From: Mesorhizobium plurifarium
Lineage (GTDB): Bacteria > Pseudomonadota > Alphaproteobacteria > Rhizobiales > Rhizobiaceae
Direction: 5' to 3'
Length of the DNA stretch: 64,000 nt
Assembly: GCA_000824785.1 (NCBI GenBank)
Contig: CCNB01000012.1
Span: 426,206 to 490,205, forward strand
The notes beneath the pieces are model-generated. The model was not told where the DNA came from and did no database searches. It saw only the letters and a program-made list of their open reading frames with translations. Positions 29,267-38,929 of this stretch are shown here, piece after piece (within the stretch, counting starts at the first letter, position 1; each line of letters starts with the position of its first letter). A program made the translations under genes and the position numbers.

Positions 29267-29710
29267 ATGATCTTACTGACGAGAGCTGTGGTTCAACCCT
29301 GGAATTGCGACATGATGGGCCACATGACGACGCGGTTCTACGTCGCCTTCTTCGACGACGCCATCAACATCCTGCTGGGACAGGCGACCGGCTGGGCGCC
29401 GACGACGCCCGAATGGGCCGATAGGGGGTGGGCCGACGTCCGGCATGAGATCGACTTCGCCGGCGAGATGCCATCGGGGGTCATCGTGGAAATCTACGGC
29501 ACGGTCCGCAGTGTCGGCCGCACCTCCATCCAGACGGACTACGAGATGCGCAGGCTGCATGGCGGCGAACTCGCGGCGAAGCTCGCCGCCAAAACGGTTT
29601 TCTTCAATCTTGCGGAACGGAAATCCACCCCGCTGACGGAGCCTATGCTCGAACGTCTGAAATCCTGGATGGCCGCAGCCGATGCGCCAAGCCATGCCGG
29701 CGGCGCTTGA
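29267..29710 (+). CDS. Hotdog-fold acyl-CoA thioesterase
   Basis: This 147-residue protein of the 4-hydroxybenzoyl-CoA thioesterase type has the active-site stretch WNCDMMGHMTTRFY near the N-terminus, with a D-x-x-G-H pattern. It would hydrolyse an acyl-CoA ester. ATG 29267 is chosen because GGGAGC lies just before it; an in-frame ATG at 29231 lacks a ribosome site. It stands alone between a mosaic repeat and the convergent sugar-transport ATPase gene. It may serve the neighbouring acyl-CoA pathway, but nothing proves this. Confidence 0.82.
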   Translation: MILLTRAVVQPWNCDMMGHMTTRFYVAFFDDAINILLGQATGWAPTTPEWADRGWADVRHEIDFAGEMPSGVIVEIYGTVRSVGRTSIQTDYEMRRLHGGELAAKLAAKTVFFNLAERKSTPLTEPMLERLKSWMAAADAPSHAGGA

Positions 29711-29756
29711 ACCAGGGAAGGCTGCCGGCAGGGATCGGTCAGCAGTGGACGCCTCG

Positions 29757-30818
29757 CTAGCGGATGCGGTTGCCCTCGGCGTCGAAGATGCGGGCGCGGG
29801 TGGGCTGGAAACGCAGCGTTATCGTCTCGCCGAAGCGCGGCTGATCCTCGCGGCGTTCGGCGACGACCGTTTCGCCGGAGGGCAGCGCGCCGTGGACGTA
29901 TGAGGTCGAACCCAGCCGCTCGGTGACGTCGACAGCCAGAGAAAGCGTCACGCCTTCCTTCTCGTCGAGATGTTCCGGGCGGATGCCGAGCGTGACGGTG
30001 CGGCCGTTATCCAGCCGAGCCTTGAGATGCGTAATGTCCACTCTCGCTTCGCCGGCCGTGAGCGCCTTGCCGTCATCGACCACCGTCGCCTTGAGGAAGT
30101 TCATGCGCGGCGTGCCGATGAAACCAGCGACGAAGACATTGTCGGGATCGTCATAGAGCGAGAGCGGCGTTCCGGTCTGCTCGATCTTGCCGGCCTTCAG
30201 GACGACGATCTTGTCGGCGAGCGTCAGCGCCTCGGTCTGGTCATGCGTGACATAGACCATGGTGCGGCGGATCGACTGGTGCAGGCGCTTGATCTCGGCC
30301 CTGAGCTCGGTGCGCAGTGCGGCGTCCAGATTGGACAGCGGCTCGTCGAACAGGAAGAGGCGGGGGTCGCGCACCAGCGCCCGGCCGATGGCGACGCGCT
30401 GACGCTGGCCGCCGGAAAGCTCGCGCGGCAGACGCGATAGCAGCGGCTCGATCTGCAGCAGGCGCGCGACGCCGGCGACCTTCTCGTCCGAAGTCCTGCG
30501 GTCGAGCCCGCGCATCTTGAGCGGGAAGGCGATGTTCTGCGCCACCGTCATCGTCGGATAGAGCGCGTAGGACTGGAAGACCATCGCGACATCGCGTTCC
30601 CGCGCGGGCAGGTTGGTGACGTTGCGGTCGCCGATGACGATGCTGCCGGAATCGATCGGGTTGAGACCGGCCACGGCGTGGAGCAGCGTCGACTTCCCGC
30701 ACCCGGACGGGCCGAGCAGCACGACGAAGGAGCCCTCCTCGACCTCGACCGAAACGTCGTCCAGCACCTGGACGGCTCCGTAGGATTTCGAGACCGACCG
30801 TATCGAGAGTTGCGCCAT
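29757..30818 (-). CDS. ugpC: Sugar ABC transporter ATPase (UgpC/MsmK type)
   Basis: This 353-residue ATPase has Walker A GPSGCGKST, signature LSGGQRQR, Walker B LFLFDEPLSNLD and H-loop YVTHDQTEA, plus the C-terminal TOBE/MalK regulatory domain (GIRPEHL). It energises the CUT1-type importer encoded by the genes before it on the minus strand. It starts 7 bases after the second permease gene and ends the operon. The UgpC symbol is family-level only; the substrate is probably an amino sugar, judging from the neighbouring NanE and NanK genes. Confidence 0.93.
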   Translation of the reverse strand: MAQLSIRSVSKSYGAVQVLDDVSVEVEEGSFVVLLGPSGCGKSTLLHAVAGLNPIDSGSIVIGDRNVTNLPARERDVAMVFQSYALYPTMTVAQNIAFPLKMRGLDRRTSDEKVAGVARLLQIEPLLSRLPRELSGGQRQRVAIGRALVRDPRLFLFDEPLSNLDAALRTELRAEIKRLHQSIRRTMVYVTHDQTEALTLADKIVVLKAGKIEQTGTPLSLYDDPDNVFVAGFIGTPRMNFLKATVVDDGKALTAGEARVDITHLKARLDNGRTVTLGIRPEHLDEKEGVTLSLAVDVTERLGSTSYVHGALPSGETVVAERREDQPRFGETITLRFQPTRARIFDAEGNRIR

Positions 30819-30825
30819 CGGATGT

Positions 30826-31638
30826 TCAGCCCTTCACGCTGCCAAGCGTCATGCCGCGCACCACCTGTCCCTGCACCAGGACGCCGAGCACGATCATCGG
30901 CAGCATGATGAGGGTGGCGGCGGCGGTCAGCGCGCCCCACTGGATGCCCTGGAATGTCAGGAACGAGGTGATCGAGACCGGGAGCGTCTGAGTGTCTCGG
31001 CCGGTCAGCACGAGCGCCACGAAGAACTCGTTCCAAGTGAACAGCACGCACAGGATGAGCGTGGCTATGATGCCGCCGCGGGCGGCCGGCAAATAGACGT
31101 GCCAGAAGATCGAAAACTCGCGCGCCCCGTCGACACGCGCCGCATCGCGCAACTCCTTTGGGATGTCGTCGAAGAAGGTGATGAGCAGCGAGATGGCGAA
31201 GGGTACGTTGACGAAGGCATAGGCGGCGATCAGCAGCCAGTGCTTGTTCAGCGCGCCGATGCGGGTCGCCAGGTAATACATGGGGATGACGAAGAGCAGC
31301 GCCGGCGCGATGCGCAGGCTGAGGATGAATTTCTCCCGGGCGCGGCGCAGCTCCGCCGGCTGCTGCGCCAGACCATAAGCCGCGACCGAGCCGACGGCGA
31401 CGGCGAGCGCGCTGGAGAGGATCGAGACGATGAAGGAATTGGCGAAGGCGCTAAGGAAGCCGCGATTGGCGAACACCGTCCGATAGTTGTCGAGCGTCGG
31501 GCTGAACAGCCAGACGGGCGGAATGGCGAAGGCGTCGCGCGTCGTCTTGAAGGAGGTGACGACGACCCAATAGAGCGGGAACAGCACCGCAAGCAGAAGC
31601 AGGGCCAGACCGACATAGAACAGCGCGCGCCTGGCCAT
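30826..31638 (-). CDS. Carbohydrate ABC permease (MalG type)
   Basis: This 270-residue inner-membrane permease has six predicted helices and the EAA cytoplasmic loop with DAARVDGAREFSIFWHVYLPAARGG. Its start overlaps the stop of the other permease by one base (TGATG). An upstream in-frame extension is a shadow of that gene. It forms the translocation channel together with the preceding permease. Confidence 0.93.
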   Translation of the reverse strand: MARRALFYVGLALLLLAVLFPLYWVVVTSFKTTRDAFAIPPVWLFSPTLDNYRTVFANRGFLSAFANSFIVSILSSALAVAVGSVAAYGLAQQPAELRRAREKFILSLRIAPALLFVIPMYYLATRIGALNKHWLLIAAYAFVNVPFAISLLITFFDDIPKELRDAARVDGAREFSIFWHVYLPAARGGIIATLILCVLFTWNEFFVALVLTGRDTQTLPVSITSFLTFQGIQWGALTAAATLIMLPMIVLGVLVQGQVVRGMTLGSVKG

Positions 31639-32522
31639 CAGCGGTCCCCCGTCTTCGGGAAGAGCACGCTGTACATGGTGAGCAGCGCGACATTGGTGAA
31701 CACGGTCAGGATGATGGCGATAGCCAAGGCGTAGGAGATGTCGAAATTGGTGAAGGCGACGATATAGCCGTAATAGTTCAGCGTCTCGGTCGACAACGCC
31801 GGCCCGCCGCGCGTCATGATGTAGAAGAGGTCGAAGGCCTTGATGCTGTCGATCGCCCTGATCAGCGCGACGATGGCAAGCGCCCGGCGCAGCATGGGAA
31901 GGAGCACGTACCAGGTGACCTGCCATTCGCGTGCGCCGTCGACGCGGGCGGCGTTGAGCGGATCGGTGGGCGCCGATTCAAGCGCGGCCATCACAAGCAG
32001 GATGACGAAGGGCGTCCACTGCCAGATGTCGGCGACCAGTACCGAAAACAGCGCGATCCGCGGGCTGCCAAGCCAGTCGACCTGGGCGATGCCCACCAGC
32101 GACAGAAGATAGTTCGCCATGCCGGTGGCCGGGTCGAAGAGGAAGCGCCAGGTGAGGCCGACGACAACAGGCGTCATGATGATCGGCACCAGAAGCAACG
32201 TCCGCACCAGCCGCTTCATGGCGAAGTCGCGGTCGAGGAAGAGCACGACGGCAAGGCCGAGCGCGATCTCGATCACGGTGGCCAGCACGGTGAAGAGCAC
32301 CGTGCGCCAGAGCGCGGCCATGGCGCGCGGATCGCCGAGGAAGCGGATATAGTTGTCGAGCCCGACGAACTTCTCGCGTCCTGCCCGCATCAGCGAGAGG
32401 TCGTGCAGGGAAATCCAGATGACAAACAGCGTCAGCGCCACCGACGCTACCGTCAGGCAGACGATGATCGGCTGGAAGAAATGCCTTGTAGGATCGGACG
32501 CTGCGGCCACGGGTCTCATCAT
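31638..32522 (-). CDS. Carbohydrate ABC permease (MalF type)
   Basis: This 294-residue permease has six helices and the EAA loop NAARVDGAREWQVTWYVLLPMLRR. Two adjacent ATG codons (32522 and 32519) and a TTG (32525) are possible starts, and the first ATG is given. It lies after a strong hairpin that separates it from the binding-protein gene. This suggests lower expression than the binding protein from the same transcript. Confidence 0.92.
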   Translation of the reverse strand: MMRPVAAASDPTRHFFQPIIVCLTVASVALTLFVIWISLHDLSLMRAGREKFVGLDNYIRFLGDPRAMAALWRTVLFTVLATVIEIALGLAVVLFLDRDFAMKRLVRTLLLVPIIMTPVVVGLTWRFLFDPATGMANYLLSLVGIAQVDWLGSPRIALFSVLVADIWQWTPFVILLVMAALESAPTDPLNAARVDGAREWQVTWYVLLPMLRRALAIVALIRAIDSIKAFDLFYIMTRGGPALSTETLNYYGYIVAFTNFDISYALAIAIILTVFTNVALLTMYSVLFPKTGDR

Positions 32523-32547
32523 CAATCCATGAATGCAGGGAAATTCA

Positions 32548-32580
32548 CCCTGCCGCGCACAGGGAGCGCACGCGGCAGGG
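32548..32580 (-). promoter_or_regulatory. Hairpin between binding-protein and permease genes
   Basis: A perfect 10-bp stem CCCTGCCGCG/CGCGGCAGGG with a 13-base loop sits in the 71-base gap after the binding-protein stop. No T-run follows. Such stems often protect the upstream binding-protein mRNA from 3' decay and set the high binding-protein to permease ratio. Confidence 0.65.
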
Positions 32581-32593
32581 CACGCCTCTCGAC

Positions 32594-33886
32594 CTAGCGG
32601 GCGAGCGCGGCGTTGTTGGCTTCGTCGGCTTCCTTCAGGACGTCGGCCGCGCTTGCGGTTCCGGCGAGCGCTTTGGAGACGGCGATGCCAGTGTTGTTGA
32701 TGATCTCGTTCGCCTGCTCGACCGTCGGCAGATATTGCGGGTTGCCGGCGTTGATGGCCGCGATCATGCCTTCCTTGAAGGCGCCGTAGCGTTTGCCGAA
32801 ACTGTCGCTGTTGAGCGCCGAGAGCGAGGTCACGCCGGAGTTGGGATCGGTCTCGATCGATTTCAGCTGCTGCTCCTTTGCGGTTGCCCAGGCGGCGAAG
32901 AGGGCCGCCGCTTCCTGGTTCTTCGACTCGGCCGAGACATACATGGAATGCACGGCGAGCGAGGACGAACCGCCCTTGGGCGAAGCCGACTTCATCGGCA
33001 CCGGCACATAGCCGACCTTGCCGACCACCGTCGAGACGGCCGGATCTTCATTGTAGGCGCCGTTGACGGTCGCATCGAGCGTGATTGCCGCCTTGCCCTG
33101 CTGGAAGAGCAGCCGGTTCTCTTCCCAGCCGAAATTGGCGACGCCGACCGGACCGTAGTCCTTCAGCACCTTGGTGAAGGCGTCGAGCGCGGCGATGCCT
33201 TCAGGTGTCGCCAGCGCCGACTTGCCGCTGGCGTCGAAGAAGGAGCCGCCGAAGCCCCACAGATAGGCCGCCCAGACATAGACGCCCTGGATGCCCTGCT
33301 GGCCGCGCATGGTGATGCCGGCGATCTGCTTGTTGGTCTTTTCCGAGATGGTTTTCGCCGCGTTCTCGATGTCCTCGAAGGACTTCGGCGCCGCCAGCCC
33401 GTACTGTTCGAACAGGTCCTTGCGGTACATGACGAAAGTGCTCTCGCCATAGACCGGCAGGCCGTAGACCTTGCCGTCGAGGACGTTGGTGTTGAAATAG
33501 CCAGGCACGAAATCGGCCTTGTCGAAATTCTCCTTGTGCTTGGCCAGGAAATCGTCGAGCGGCACGATGTAGCCCGACTTCACGAAGCCCGGCAGGTAGA
33601 TGATGTTGTTCTGGACGACATCGTAGCGGCCGGACTTGGACGAGAACTCGAGCAGCTCCTTCGCGGTGATGTCGGCCTCGGGCACGACCTCGATCGCCAC
33701 GTCGATGCCGGTCTTCTCCTTGAATTCGGGCACCATCTTCTGGATGGCGTCGGTGGTCGGATGGCCCTCGAGCAGCACAGATATCTGCACGCCGTTGAAC
33801 GGCTTGTCTTCGGCCGAGGCCGGCGCGGCCAGCGACAGCGCGGCGGCGGCCGCGCCAAGCATCAGTAGATTGCGTCTGTTCAGCAT
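32594..33886 (-). CDS. Carbohydrate ABC substrate-binding protein
   Basis: This 430-residue extracellular solute-binding protein (family 1) has a signal peptide starting MLNRRNLLML, whose twin arginine allows Tat export. The mature part starts near EDKPFNGVQISVLLEGHP. ATG 33886 has GGGAGA at the right distance. It should capture the sugar for the two permeases downstream. The neighbouring NanE/NanK genes suggest an N-acetylated amino sugar or a glycoside of one, but the ligand cannot be read from sequence. Confidence 0.92.
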   Translation of the reverse strand: MLNRRNLLMLGAAAAALSLAAPASAEDKPFNGVQISVLLEGHPTTDAIQKMVPEFKEKTGIDVAIEVVPEADITAKELLEFSSKSGRYDVVQNNIIYLPGFVKSGYIVPLDDFLAKHKENFDKADFVPGYFNTNVLDGKVYGLPVYGESTFVMYRKDLFEQYGLAAPKSFEDIENAAKTISEKTNKQIAGITMRGQQGIQGVYVWAAYLWGFGGSFFDASGKSALATPEGIAALDAFTKVLKDYGPVGVANFGWEENRLLFQQGKAAITLDATVNGAYNEDPAVSTVVGKVGYVPVPMKSASPKGGSSSLAVHSMYVSAESKNQEAAALFAAWATAKEQQLKSIETDPNSGVTSLSALNSDSFGKRYGAFKEGMIAAINAGNPQYLPTVEQANEIINNTGIAVSKALAGTASAADVLKEADEANNAALAR

Positions 33887-33950
33887 GTTTTCGTCTCCCA
33901 TTCTTGGGCCATCTGGCCTCGTTGCAACAGCGCCGTCCGTTTGATTGAGC

Positions 33951-34963
33951 TCAACCGAGGCGCACGATTTCGCCGCTCTGTGCCGACTGCATCATGGCTA
34001 GGGTGAGTTCGAGCGAACGAAGGGCTTCCCGGCCGGTGGCGATCGGCATCGCCGCGCCGTCCAGCCAGTCGATGAGGCCGCCGAGCTGGCGCGCGAGGTC
34101 GCCGTCGATACGGCCGTTGAGCTGGGGCCAGTGCTGGGTGTCGATCTCGCGCGACGTCTCGTTGCTGGCGAAATAGAGCCCGCTGTCGCCGCACTGGATC
34201 TCGAAGGATCCGTCGGTGCCGATAAGTTCCATGCGCGCGTCGATCATGTGGCGCGCGCCGGACGGCAGCGACCAGGCGCTCTCGAAATTGACGACCGTGC
34301 CGCCGGAAAAGCGCACGATGGCCGCGATGCTGTCCTGTGTGCCGGAGCTACCCAGCAGCTTGTCGGTCTGCTGCGCATAGACCGACACCGGCTGCTGGCC
34401 CTCGAGCATCCACAGCACCATGTCGACGTCGTGGACGGTGACATGCAGCGCCAGCGGCAGCTTGCCGCCGTAGCGCTTCGGGCCCTCGGTGCGGGCGCTG
34501 TTGCGGCGGGCATAGATGTGGATCGGCTCACCGATCTTGCCCGATGTCATCAGCTCCTTGGCGGCGGCGTAGCGCGGATCGAAGCGCAGCAGGTAGCCGA
34601 CGCCGAGCTTTACGCCCGCCGCCTCGCAAGCCGCGATGATGGCCTGGGCGTCGTCGACCTTGGAGGAGATCGGCTTCTCGACGAAGACGTTGATGCCGGC
34701 TTCGGCCACTGCAACGGCCGGCGCCAGATGCAGATTGTCCGGCGTGCAGATCGAGACGAGATCGAGATCGCGTTCCGAGCCGAGCAGCGCCTGATGGCTG
34801 TCATAGACCTTGCAGCCCGGCGCCTTGGCCGCCACGGCCTCGGCCAGCGCGCGGTTGGGATCGACGATGGCCGCGAGCTCGGAGCCCACCATGCTGGCGA
34901 AGATGCCGGCATGCATGGAGCCCATGAAGCCCGCACCAATGACGGCGACGCGACGGCGCTTGA

Positions 34964-34967
<4 letters not shown>
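33951..34967 (-). CDS. Gfo/Idh/MocA-family oxidoreductase
   Basis: This 338-residue NAD(P)-dependent sugar dehydrogenase has a Rossmann motif VAVIGAGFMGSMHAG, the family EKP motif (FVEKPISS, about 95-102) and a GVGYLLRFDPRY segment. Proteins of this family oxidise sugars, inositols or amino sugars. It starts inside the stop of the NanE-like gene (ATGA) and precedes the binding-protein gene by 64 bases. It may convert the imported sugar to the substrate of the epimerase/kinase pair, which is an inference from context. Confidence 0.9.
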
Positions 34968-35680
<713 letters not shown>

Positions 35681-35745
35681 CGGGGCATCTCCTGGAAGAG
35701 CATTACCCTGCTAACCAAGCGTGGATGAAAGTTTTTGTCAACAAA
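35681..35745 (-). promoter_or_regulatory. Candidate promoter and RpiR-type operator before nanE
   Basis: This AT-rich 65-base gap stands out from its GC-rich surroundings. On the minus strand it carries TTGACA (35741-35736). Just upstream are repeated GAAA/TTTC half-sites (GAAATTTTCATCGAAAAT, about 35768-35751, partly inside the end of the kinase gene) that resemble RpiR operators. It likely gives the downstream epimerase-ABC genes their own regulated promoter. Confidence 0.45.
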
Positions 35746-36657
35746 TTATTTTCGATGAAAATTTCCGTCAGACATTCTCGAACTCGCCAGCATCGCCGCG
35801 CCAAGCAGGCCGGCATCGGCGCCCGCACGCGCGGCGAGGATGGGACGCCGGTAGACGCGCGGCAGGTCGAGCGAGCGCGCCTGCAGCGCCTCGATGAAGC
35901 CGCCGGCGAGGCCGACTCCGCCGCCGACGGCAAAGCAGTCGACATCGACCGAGGCCGTCAGGTCAGCAAAGGCGTTGACCAGTGCTGCGACCGCGCCGGC
36001 GATGATTTCCGCGGCACTGCCGTTGCCTTGTTCCGCCGCCGCAAACAGCTCCGGCGCCGTAACCTTGCGGCCAAGGCGCGCGCTGCCCAGCCGCGCCAGC
36101 GCCGTACCCGAGGCGACCGTCTCCAGGCAGCCGCGCCGGCCGCAGCCGCACAGGATGCCGCCGGGCTCGGAGCGCGTGTGCCCGACATGGCCGGCGAGCC
36201 CGGTCGCGCCGCTTTCCAGCCGGCCATCTATTACCAGCCCGCAGCCGATGCCGGTGGAGACGGTGAAGAAGGCGAAGTTGCGAAAACCCTCGCCGGCGCC
36301 GATCGTGAATTCGGCCCAGGCAGCGGCCTGGGCGTCATTGACGACGAACGGCGGCATGCCGAAAGCGCGCTCGATCGCCGAGGCAATCGGATAACCGTCC
36401 TCGATCGGCAGGGTTTCGGGGTTCAGCGCCGTCAACGCGCCGTCGCGCACGATGCCGGTGCTGGCGACGGCCACTGCGCCAAAACCGCTTTTCGGCGCAA
36501 GCCCAGCGATGGCCGCGATCAGGTCGTCACCCCTGCCGGTGCGTGGCGTCGGCGCCTGGCGGCGGTTGGCGATCCTGGCGCCACGCACTTCGGCTGTCGC
36601 GATCTTGGTGCCGCCGATATCGATGGCGAGCACCGGTAAATCAGAAGCTGCGGTCAC
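35746..36657 (-). CDS. nanK: ROK-family kinase, N-acetylmannosamine kinase-like
   Basis: This 303-residue sugar kinase has the ATP motif LAIDIGGTKIA, substrate segment GHVGHTRSEPGG and the zinc cluster CGCGRRGCLE typical of ROK proteins. NanK phosphorylates ManNAc to ManNAc-6-P, the substrate of the NanE-like enzyme encoded next. The start is GTG 36657, which overlaps the RpiR gene by 17 bases. GlcNAc or glucose kinase activity is possible from sequence; the NanE neighbour favours ManNAc. Confidence 0.86.
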   Translation of the reverse strand: MTAASDLPVLAIDIGGTKIATAEVRGARIANRRQAPTPRTGRGDDLIAAIAGLAPKSGFGAVAVASTGIVRDGALTALNPETLPIEDGYPIASAIERAFGMPPFVVNDAQAAAWAEFTIGAGEGFRNFAFFTVSTGIGCGLVIDGRLESGATGLAGHVGHTRSEPGGILCGCGRRGCLETVASGTALARLGSARLGRKVTAPELFAAAEQGNGSAAEIIAGAVAALVNAFADLTASVDVDCFAVGGGVGLAGGFIEALQARSLDLPRVYRRPILAARAGADAGLLGAAMLASSRMSDGNFHRK

Positions 36658-37468
36658 TCACGACCTCCGCCGTGCGGCTGAGCTCGACCAGCCGCTTCGG
36701 ATCCTGCCTGGTCATCTCGGCGACCAGCGCATCGACGATGAGCAGTTGGCTGATCTTCGACGGGAAGGCGCCGCCAGTGAGCGGCGTCTCCGGCCAGGAG
36801 GCAATCAAAGCCAGATCGCAAACGGCGATCAGCGGGCTCTTCGAACGGTTGGAGATACCGATGACGAAAGCGCCCTTGGAGCGGGCTAGCTCGGCGACAC
36901 GCACGGCGTCGATGGTCGAGCCGGAGCTCGAGATCACCACCTGCACCGTCCCCGGCTGCGCGGTTCCCGCCGCCATAACCGCCAGATGCGCATCGCCCAG
37001 CGCGCGGCTGAACTTGCCGATGCGGGTCATCTTGTAGGCGAGATACTGCGCCGTGACGGCGGAGGCGGCGATGCCGAAACACTCGACCACGGAAGCGTCG
37101 AGGAGTTTTCGCGACGCGGCGGCGACGTCTTCGCGAACGATCAGTTGCTCGGTCTCACGCAGCGAGGTGATCGCGGTTTCGACCAGCCGCTGGATGTCGT
37201 CGGAAGGAGAGCCGTTATCGCGCGCCCGTTCGTCGGTCGCCAATTCCTTGGCCAGCGCCAGCTTGAAATCCTGGAAGCCGGAAAAGCCTTGGTCGCGGCA
37301 AAAGCGCATGACGCTCGCCTCAGACGATCCCGACGTTTCAGCAAGCTCGGTGATGCTCTGGCGAAGCGTGGCGTCGGGTTGCGCCAGCACCGTCTCGGCG
37401 ACGCGCGCCAGCGCCGGTGTCATGTCGCCTGCCGCCGCTCTCAGCGAGGCTATCAGCGCGTGCGTCAT
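36641..37468 (-). CDS. RpiR-family transcriptional regulator
   Basis: This 275-residue regulator has an N-terminal helix-turn-helix (about 1-80; SGSSEASVMRFCRDQGF) and a C-terminal SIS sugar-phosphate-binding domain (about 120-260; VISSSGSTIDAV). It should sense a phosphorylated amino sugar and control the nan/ABC genes that follow on the same strand. It overlaps the kinase gene by 17 bases, so it is autoregulated if it acts on the operon promoter. Confidence 0.92.
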   Translation of the reverse strand: MTHALIASLRAAAGDMTPALARVAETVLAQPDATLRQSITELAETSGSSEASVMRFCRDQGFSGFQDFKLALAKELATDERARDNGSPSDDIQRLVETAITSLRETEQLIVREDVAAASRKLLDASVVECFGIAASAVTAQYLAYKMTRIGKFSRALGDAHLAVMAAGTAQPGTVQVVISSSGSTIDAVRVAELARSKGAFVIGISNRSKSPLIAVCDLALIASWPETPLTGGAFPSKISQLLIVDALVAEMTRQDPKRLVELSRTAEVVSDRSF

Positions 37469-37495
37469 GCAAGATCCCTCAAAAGCTTCCTGGTG

Positions 37496-37546
37496 TGAGC
37501 ATGATCCTGTCCAAAACCGGTTCCCACCTTTTCGGGATCATGCTCA
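37496..37546. repeat. Rhizobial mosaic palindrome overlapping a stop codon
   Basis: The palindrome TGAGCATGATCC to GGGATCATGCTCA is a well-known form of rhizobial intergenic repeat. Its right end supplies the stop codon of the GNAT gene, so the element has been inserted or maintained at the very 3' end of that frame. Confidence 0.75.
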
Positions 37547-38683
37547 GAAATGTTCCGCCACCCAGGGCGGCGATCCGGCAAAGAGCTGGTCACAGCGGCG
37601 TATGTCAGCCGAGTCGCCGGAAACGAGGCCATACTGCGCCAGTTTCGAGGCGCTGCGAAAGCCCGTGAAGAGCTGGGCGAAGGCGGTCGGTTGCAGTGAC
37701 ACCGCGCCGCCCAACGCGCCGGCCGCCTCGCCTACCTCCGCCTTGCCGGCGCGGATGTCGATCTCCAGCGGCGGCGCCTCGCCGATGCGCAACGCGAGCC
37801 GGGCTGCGTCGACATGGTAGCCGCGCTGGCGCAGCGCGGTTACGGGGTCGAGCACGCGCAGCAGCCACTCCTCCTGATGCGCAAGCCGCCAGCCCTTGTC
37901 CGGCATGGCCGCCACCAGATCGTCATGCGGAGCGCCGTGCCAGCGCACCGCCGGATAGACCGAGCGGAAGCGGGCGAGGAAGGAGAGCAGGCCAAGCGCC
38001 GCCTCGGGCGAAGCGGCAAACCAGTCCCGGACCTCAAGACGCGCCTCGTTGCCCATGTCGAGGATCAGATAGGCGGCCTCGCCCTCGGCCAAATAGGCGG
38101 CGAGCGCATCGGTCGGCGCGCGGCGCAACTCGTTCCAGTGCGCCGTGCCGCGCACGAGCAGCCCGGATTCGCGCAACGTCTTTTCGGCATAGGCGCCGGC
38201 CAGCCGCTGATCGTCGAGTTCGACGCGCTCGAAGCCAAGCCGGCTGGCGGAGGGCAACGCCGCGGTCTCGGCCTCGTAGACGATCTCGTGGCCGGCGAGC
38301 TCGAAGCCCGCCTTGCGATAGACCGGCCGGGTCGAGGCAAACAGCGTCGCGACCGCCGCGCCATTTGCCTTTGCCTCCTCGCAAAGCGCGTCGACCAAGG
38401 GAACCGCTAGGCCCTGCCCACGCCGCTCCGGCGCGATCGCCACATGGGCGATGTTGACGGCCCGCACCGGCCTGCGGTGGAAGACATGCGCGGTTTCGAG
38501 CAAGGCCGCGCAAGCCATCGGAAGCCCGTCCTCGTCGCGCAGGAGCCTCAGCGAAGCCAGCCCGGCATTGGCGATGTATTCCTCAGACCGGACCTTGCTG
38601 AAGCCGAAAGCCCAGCTCAGCAGGTTGATGATGCCGGAGGCGTCGCCGGCGGTTGCCGGTTCAAGCTTGAAGTTTTTTTTCAT
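37544..38683 (-). CDS. GNAT N-acetyltransferase of the Eis type
   Basis: This 379-residue protein has an N-terminal GNAT domain with the acetyl-CoA motif VAIAPERRGQGLAVPLV. A second GNAT-like domain and a C-terminal sterol-carrier-like domain are typical of Eis-family proteins. These acetylate amines, including aminoglycosides in some species; the substrate here is unknown. ATG 38683 is chosen over an upstream ATG at 38713 because GGAAACG precedes it and family members start with a short basic segment. It is upstream of the RpiR gene on the same strand, with 75 bases between. Confidence 0.85.
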   Translation of the reverse strand: MKKNFKLEPATAGDASGIINLLSWAFGFSKVRSEEYIANAGLASLRLLRDEDGLPMACAALLETAHVFHRRPVRAVNIAHVAIAPERRGQGLAVPLVDALCEEAKANGAAVATLFASTRPVYRKAGFELAGHEIVYEAETAALPSASRLGFERVELDDQRLAGAYAEKTLRESGLLVRGTAHWNELRRAPTDALAAYLAEGEAAYLILDMGNEARLEVRDWFAASPEAALGLLSFLARFRSVYPAVRWHGAPHDDLVAAMPDKGWRLAHQEEWLLRVLDPVTALRQRGYHVDAARLALRIGEAPPLEIDIRAGKAEVGEAAGALGGAVSLQPTAFAQLFTGFRSASKLAQYGLVSGDSADIRRCDQLFAGSPPWVAEHF

Positions 38684-38748
38684 ATCGTTTCCAAGAATGA
38701 CGATTTCCATCATAACTTGAAAACGGCAATGCGCAACAGGCAGCTTCG

Positions 38749-38855
38749 CTTAAAGCGCGTCGCGCTGAAACGGATTCAGGCGACGCGCTTTAAGTCCTTG
38801 TTTTGATGCATGTCGTTGTCCCAGAACCGCTGCGCACTTCTGGGCGACATGCATT
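38749..38855. repeat. Rhizobial mosaic palindrome
   Basis: Two palindromic modules are present: CTTAAAGCGCGTCGC to GCGACGCGCTTTAAG (38749-38794), and ATGCATGTCG to CGACATGCAT (38806-38854). The same module pair occurs in reversed order at 29092-29194. No gene lies in 38684-38929. Confidence 0.7.
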
Positions 38856-38929
38856 AGCTCGCGAGCCCGCCGAAGCACAGGTATCAGCTCGAGAAAGTCA
38901 TCCAGGCCGGCATTGAGTGCCGTGCGGGC

